Positions 60,722 through 64,000 of a stretch of 64,000 nucleotides of DNA are shown piece after piece. Location of the stretch: NCBI RefSeq assembly GCF_017565305.1, contig NZ_JAGEKP010000013.1, positions 62,001 to 126,000 on the forward strand, read 5' to 3'. This DNA comes from Leifsonia sp. TF02-11. GTDB lineage: Bacteria > Actinomycetota > Actinomycetes > Actinomycetales > Microbacteriaceae. The notes beneath the pieces were generated by a model. It had not been told where the DNA came from and did no database searches. It saw only the letters and a list, made by a program, of their open reading frames with translations. How positions within the stretch are numbered: position 1 is the first letter of the stretch; the number at the start of each line of letters is the position of its first letter. The translations under genes and the position numbers were made by a program.

Positions 60722-63700
60722 GTGCTTCGTCGTGTCTTTCAGCATGCCCGCAACTCGTTCCGCACCACCGGCACCGGCCGCAGCAGGCCGCCCGCGCACC
60801 GCGCGGACCGCCGAGGAGCCTCCGGCGCCGCACCGCGCCTGAGGCTCCTCGGCGCCGTGAGCGCTGCGACCGTCGTCGCGCTGGTCGGTGGAGGCCTGGC
60901 CGCGGCGCCGGCGCTCGCCGCCGACGCCGCGCTCTCTGTCGTCAAGACGGTGGGGGAGAACCAGAAGGCGGTGACGGTGCTCAAGGGCGCCGAGTTCACC
61001 TACCAGATCCAGGTCGGCTGCGACGACAACGACTGCGTCGGCGCGAAGCTGGTAGACGCGCTTCCCGCGGACTTCGCCGGGTTCTCCATCCTCGACACCA
61101 GCGTGCAGCCGAGCAGCAAGCCGGTCACGAAGAGCCTCGCGGGCTGCACCGACACGGTCACCGCCTCGTGCGTCCTGACCGTGAAGTTCCAAGAGCCGGT
61201 CGCAGGCGGCGTCGGCATCCCCGCCGGCGGAACCTACCTGGTGATGGTGACGCTCAAGGCGCCGCAGACGCTGACGCCGGCGTCGCCCGCGGTGAACCAC
61301 GCCGTGACGAACACGGCGGTGGGCACGTTCGACGGCTCGCCCACCCCGCAGACCAGCAGCGCAGACGTGACCGTCAACGTGCCGACTTCGGTGGATGTCG
61401 CGGTCGGCAAGACCTGGACCCCCGCGAGCCAGCAGTACCTCCCTGGCGAGCAGTCCACGATCTCGCTCTCCACGCAGAACACCTCCAACGTCCCTGCGTC
61501 CAGCCTCGTGCTTCAGGACCCGGCGACGGCGACGAACGCAGCGACGGCGCTCGACGCGGCCAACCCGTTCGCGCTGGTCGACTTCGCCGGTTTCGGGGGC
61601 GTCACCCTGCCGCAGGGCGCGACCACCGTGCAGGTGGATGCCTACGTGCGCGACACCGCGACCGGGGCGTGGGCCTGGCACACCGGCCCTCCGGTCGATC
61701 CGTCGGCGATCGCCCTCCCGTCCGGTGTCTCGAACGGCGACGTGGGGGGCCTCCGCTTCACCTTCGCCGGGCCGGACGGAGCCTCGCTGACCGCGGGCGG
61801 TGCTGCAGGCTCGGTCGGCGTCCTCGTCGCCCAGCGCTCCACGAACCGGCAGACCGGCGCCGCGCTGGTCACCGGCGCGAGCGTCACCAACCGCGTCGCC
61901 GGCACCGTGGCCGTCGAGAACCAGAACCCGGTGACGAAGACCGCGACGGCGCCGTTCGCCGTCGGCGGTCTGACCGTCGCCGTCACCCCCGGCAAGCAGA
62001 TCAGCCCGGCACGCATCCCGGCAGGCACCACGGCCACCGCGACCATCTCGGGCAAGAACTCCTCCAACGGGCCGCTGGCGACGCTGACCCTCGCCGACCT
62101 GGGCTACTTCACCCAGGACGTCCGCTTCGGCGGCTTCGCAGCGGGGGTGTCCTATCCGTCCGGCGCGACCGGCGCCCAGGTCGTCTGGCATTTCTCCAAC
62201 GGCTCCAGCCAGTCGATCCCCTTCGCCGACGGTGCAACGCCTGTCGTGCCGACCGCTCCGACCGAAACGCACCTGACCGGCTTCGAACTCGTCTTCACCG
62301 GTGCCATCGCCACCGGCACCGTCGCGACCGCCCAGTTCCTGATCGCCCCGACCGCCGACATCGCGGCGGAGGGTGCGCACGTCGACACCACCAACACGCT
62401 GACGGTCACCGGAACGAACGCCGCAGGAACCGCCAGCCGCCAGGCCACGGCACCGCTGTCGATCTTCTACCCCGACATCGAGCTCACCCTCGCCAAGACC
62501 ATCACGCCGTCCGCGCCGGTCTCGCCGGGAGCCACCGTCACGGCACAGCTGCCCGCGACGACGTCGAGCGACTCGGCCTACGTGCGCCCGACCAGCATCG
62601 TGGTGGAGGACGTCTGGCGCCCCGGCGTCGCGAACGACTTCTTCAACGGCTTCGACCCGATCGGCATCGCCCCCACGCAGGTGCTGAAGGGGTCGACCCT
62701 GACGGTGAAGTACACGACCGACGGCGCCACCTGGACCGTCCTCGACACCGTGGACGCGACCGCGGCCGCGCAGATCTACCGCGCCTCGTCGCTGCCCGCC
62801 GGCACCGTCGGCCTGCAGTTCACGTTCGAGGATGCAGCAGGCTTCCCTCAGGGCACCACCGTTCGTCCGGCGATCACCGGCCAGGCACGTGCCACGCTGC
62901 GCGACGGCTCCGGCGCCACCTCCGTCGCAGGAGGCCCGGCGAGCACCTACACGAACCACGCGGTCGCGAACACCCAGGGCTCGGTCGACGACGAGGTCGT
63001 CACCGGCGCCCAGAAGACCGCGGACGCCAACGCCAAGATCCAGTCCACGACCGGCGCCGGCTCTCTCGGCATCGCCAAGAAGTGGACGAAGCCCGACCTC
63101 AGCGGCGACGTGAGCGAGCTGCCGTCGCAGTCCGGAGACCAGGCGGGAACCCTGCTCAGCTGGGGCGTCACGGACACCGGGTACAGCTCGGTCACGCTGA
63201 CCGACCCGGCCGGCGACCCGGCGCACCCCGAGTCCACCGTGTTCCAGGCCTTCGACCTGCTGAAGGTCTCGCCGATCTCCTACAGCGCCGACCCGCTGCT
63301 GCGCTGGGACGCCGTCAAGACGGTCGAGCTCTATCGCGGCGGGGCATGGACGACCGTGCCGGCGCCCGCGGGCGGCTGGATGAACGGCACCGGCTTCGTC
63401 GGCTACACGCTGACGCCGGCCCAGACCGCGGACACCACCGGCGTGCGGATCACGGTGGTTCCGAACGACGCCGCCCGCGCGGCGTCCACCGATCCCACCG
63501 CACCCCCCGCGGGGTCCGGCGTCGCGACGGTCGCCTTCGGCCAATCGCGTCCTATCGGGCTCGTCTGGCAGCTGCGCAACGTGCAGCGGGTGCCGGTCGA
63601 CCCCGCGCACCCGTGGGTCACGGAGGGGACCACCGGCTCTGTCGACAACGTGGCGCAGGCCGACGGTGTCAAGAACGGAACCTCCGTGCCTCCCGTCACC

Positions 63701-64000
63701 GGCCACGACACCGTCACGCTGATCGACCAGCCGCCGGCGGTGAGTCTGACCAAGACCAGCTCGCGCGCCACCATCGTGGTCCCGCACCTCGGTGACGTCG
63801 ACCCGGCGGACTACCCGACGAACACGTTCACCCTGACCGCGCAGAACACCTCGACCTCGCGTGCTTCGTACGTGCGCGTCACCGACCCGTCGCCGTGCGA
63901 CGCCGGTGCGGAGACCGCCTGCCTCTCGGGGGCCGCAGCGTGGGGAGCCGATCCGTTCTCCGGTGCGAGCTACACCGCTTCCAGCCCGTTCGAGCGCCTC
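60722..64000 (+). CDS. Large secreted adhesin-like surface protein (5' part, runs off window)
   Basis: An open frame of 1093 codons without stop to the window end. The only in-frame starts after the stop at 60605 are GTG 60722 and GTG 60857. The former gives a long basic region (MLRRVFQHARNSF...) before the helix AVSAATVVALVGGG and cleavage near ALAADA. The mature part is Ala/Thr/Ser/Val-rich repeats of DUF11/prealbumin-like beta domains, each about 150-200 residues (motifs VAVGKTW, TLADLGY, LTLAKTITP, LGIAKKWTKP, VSLTKTSS). Such proteins form adhesive wall structures; a sortase signal would lie beyond the window. Confidence 0.85.
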   Translation, partial: MLRRVFQHARNSFRTTGTGRSRPPAHRADRRGASGAAPRLRLLGAVSAATVVALVGGGLAAAPALAADAALSVVKTVGENQKAVTVLKGAEFTYQIQVGCDDNDCVGAKLVDALPADFAGFSILDTSVQPSSKPVTKSLAGCTDTVTASCVLTVKFQEPVAGGVGIPAGGTYLVMVTLKAPQTLTPASPAVNHAVTNTAVGTFDGSPTPQTSSADVTVNVPTSVDVAVGKTWTPASQQYLPGEQSTISLSTQNTSNVPASSLVLQDPATATNAATALDAANPFALVDFAGFGGVTLPQGATTVQVDAYVRDTATGAWAWHTGPPVDPSAIALPSGVSNGDVGGLRFTFAGPDGASLTAGGAAGSVGVLVAQRSTNRQTGAALVTGASVTNRVAGTVAVENQNPVTKTATAPFAVGGLTVAVTPGKQISPARIPAGTTATATISGKNSSNGPLATLTLADLGYFTQDVRFGGFAAGVSYPSGATGAQVVWHFSNGSSQSIPFADGATPVVPTAPTETHLTGFELVFTGAIATGTVATAQFLIAPTADIAAEGAHVDTTNTLTVTGTNAAGTASRQATAPLSIFYPDIELTLAKTITPSAPVSPGATVTAQLPATTSSDSAYVRPTSIVVEDVWRPGVANDFFNGFDPIGIAPTQVLKGSTLTVKYTTDGATWTVLDTVDATAAAQIYRASSLPAGTVGLQFTFEDAAGFPQGTTVRPAITGQARATLRDGSGATSVAGGPASTYTNHAVANTQGSVDDEVVTGAQKTADANAKIQSTTGAGSLGIAKKWTKPDLSGDVSELPSQSGDQAGTLLSWGVTDTGYSSVTLTDPAGDPAHPESTVFQAFDLLKVSPISYSADPLLRWDAVKTVELYRGGAWTTVPAPAGGWMNGTGFVGYTLTPAQTADTTGVRITVVPNDAARAASTDPTAPPAGSGVATVAFGQSRPIGLVWQLRNVQRVPVDPAHPWVTEGTTGSVDNVAQADGVKNGTSVPPVTGHDTVTLIDQPPAVSLTKTSSRATIVVPHLGDVDPADYPTNTFTLTAQNTSTSRASYVRVTDPSPCDAGAETACLSGAAAWGADPFSGASYTASSPFERL

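Noticed and set aside
60461-63787. 1108-codon minus-strand frame over the surface protein
   Set aside because: Arg/Gly/Asp-rich shadow; the plus strand carries a signal peptide and repeated beta domains.

Overview
The window is 64 kb of very high-GC DNA with dense gene packing, many 1-8 bp start/stop overlaps, frequent GTG starts and several apparently leaderless genes. The gene families (HasA-type synthase, BioQ/BioYMN, ECF42 sigma factor, DUF3566, DUF4916, LCP and sortase-type wall proteins) point to an actinobacterium; I infer a Microbacteriaceae member (Leifsonia-like), but no rRNA or marker gene is present to prove it. I saw no rRNA, tRNA, CRISPR, transposase, integrase or phage gene. 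The window reads as ordinary chromosome with unusually many dispersed palindromic elements.

Layout. 1-5.5 kb: end of a P-type ATPase, a beta-CASP MBL nuclease with a membrane partner, a zinc alcohol dehydrogenase, and an arsR-CDF-CDF metal-efflux operon. 5.5-12.4 kb: trehalose synthase (treS), then molybdenum-cofactor genes moeA and the overlapping pair fdhD-fdhF/ydeP. 12.5-19.4 kb: telA, small stress and regulatory genes (SRPBCC/HxlR divergent pair, Nudix), a hyaluronan-synthase-like transferase with a hidden 42-residue partner, a P-loop-less uridine-kinase relative, ScbR-like TetR and LysR regulators. 19.5-26.5 kb: two large secreted proteins (vWA wall protein and a 1597-residue nuclease/5'-nucleotidase). 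27.3-29.8 kb: a striking palindrome array, then a membrane protein/HTH operon with a symmetrical promoter-operator. 29.5-35.3 kb: biotin acquisition (bioY, acyl-CoA ligase, thiolase, bioM, bioN) with divergent bioQ. 35-42 kb: DUF3566, TetR, poxB, LCP, MarR and a flavoprotein. 42-50.9 kb: DNA repair (nei, lhr), hydrolases and a TetR gene. 50.8-51.3 kb: 150-bp tandem repeats. 51.5-60.5 kb: DEAD-box RNA helicase and divergent HelR, an ECF42/DGPF operon with two downstream genes, EVE, ComB-like and DUF427 proteins. 60.7-64 kb: the start of a very large surface protein that runs off the window.

Themes. Metal and redox handling (CDF/ArsR, Moco enzymes, TelA, PoxB), RNA and DNA transactions (MBL nuclease, Lhr, Nei, DEAD-box, HelR) and envelope building (HasA-like, LCP, vWA, ExeM-like, adhesin) dominate. 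The most unusual signals lie between genes. There is a 57-bp hairpin family (four good copies and one decayed) with compensatory stem changes. ATTCGTSACGAAT palindromes occur in exact 53-bp triplets at two loci. There is a 150-bp tandem repeat, and a tandemly copied thiolase-tail/hairpin unit sits inside the biotin operon. Several gene stop codons (treS, moeA, the 50.2-kb TetR) lie inside palindromes.
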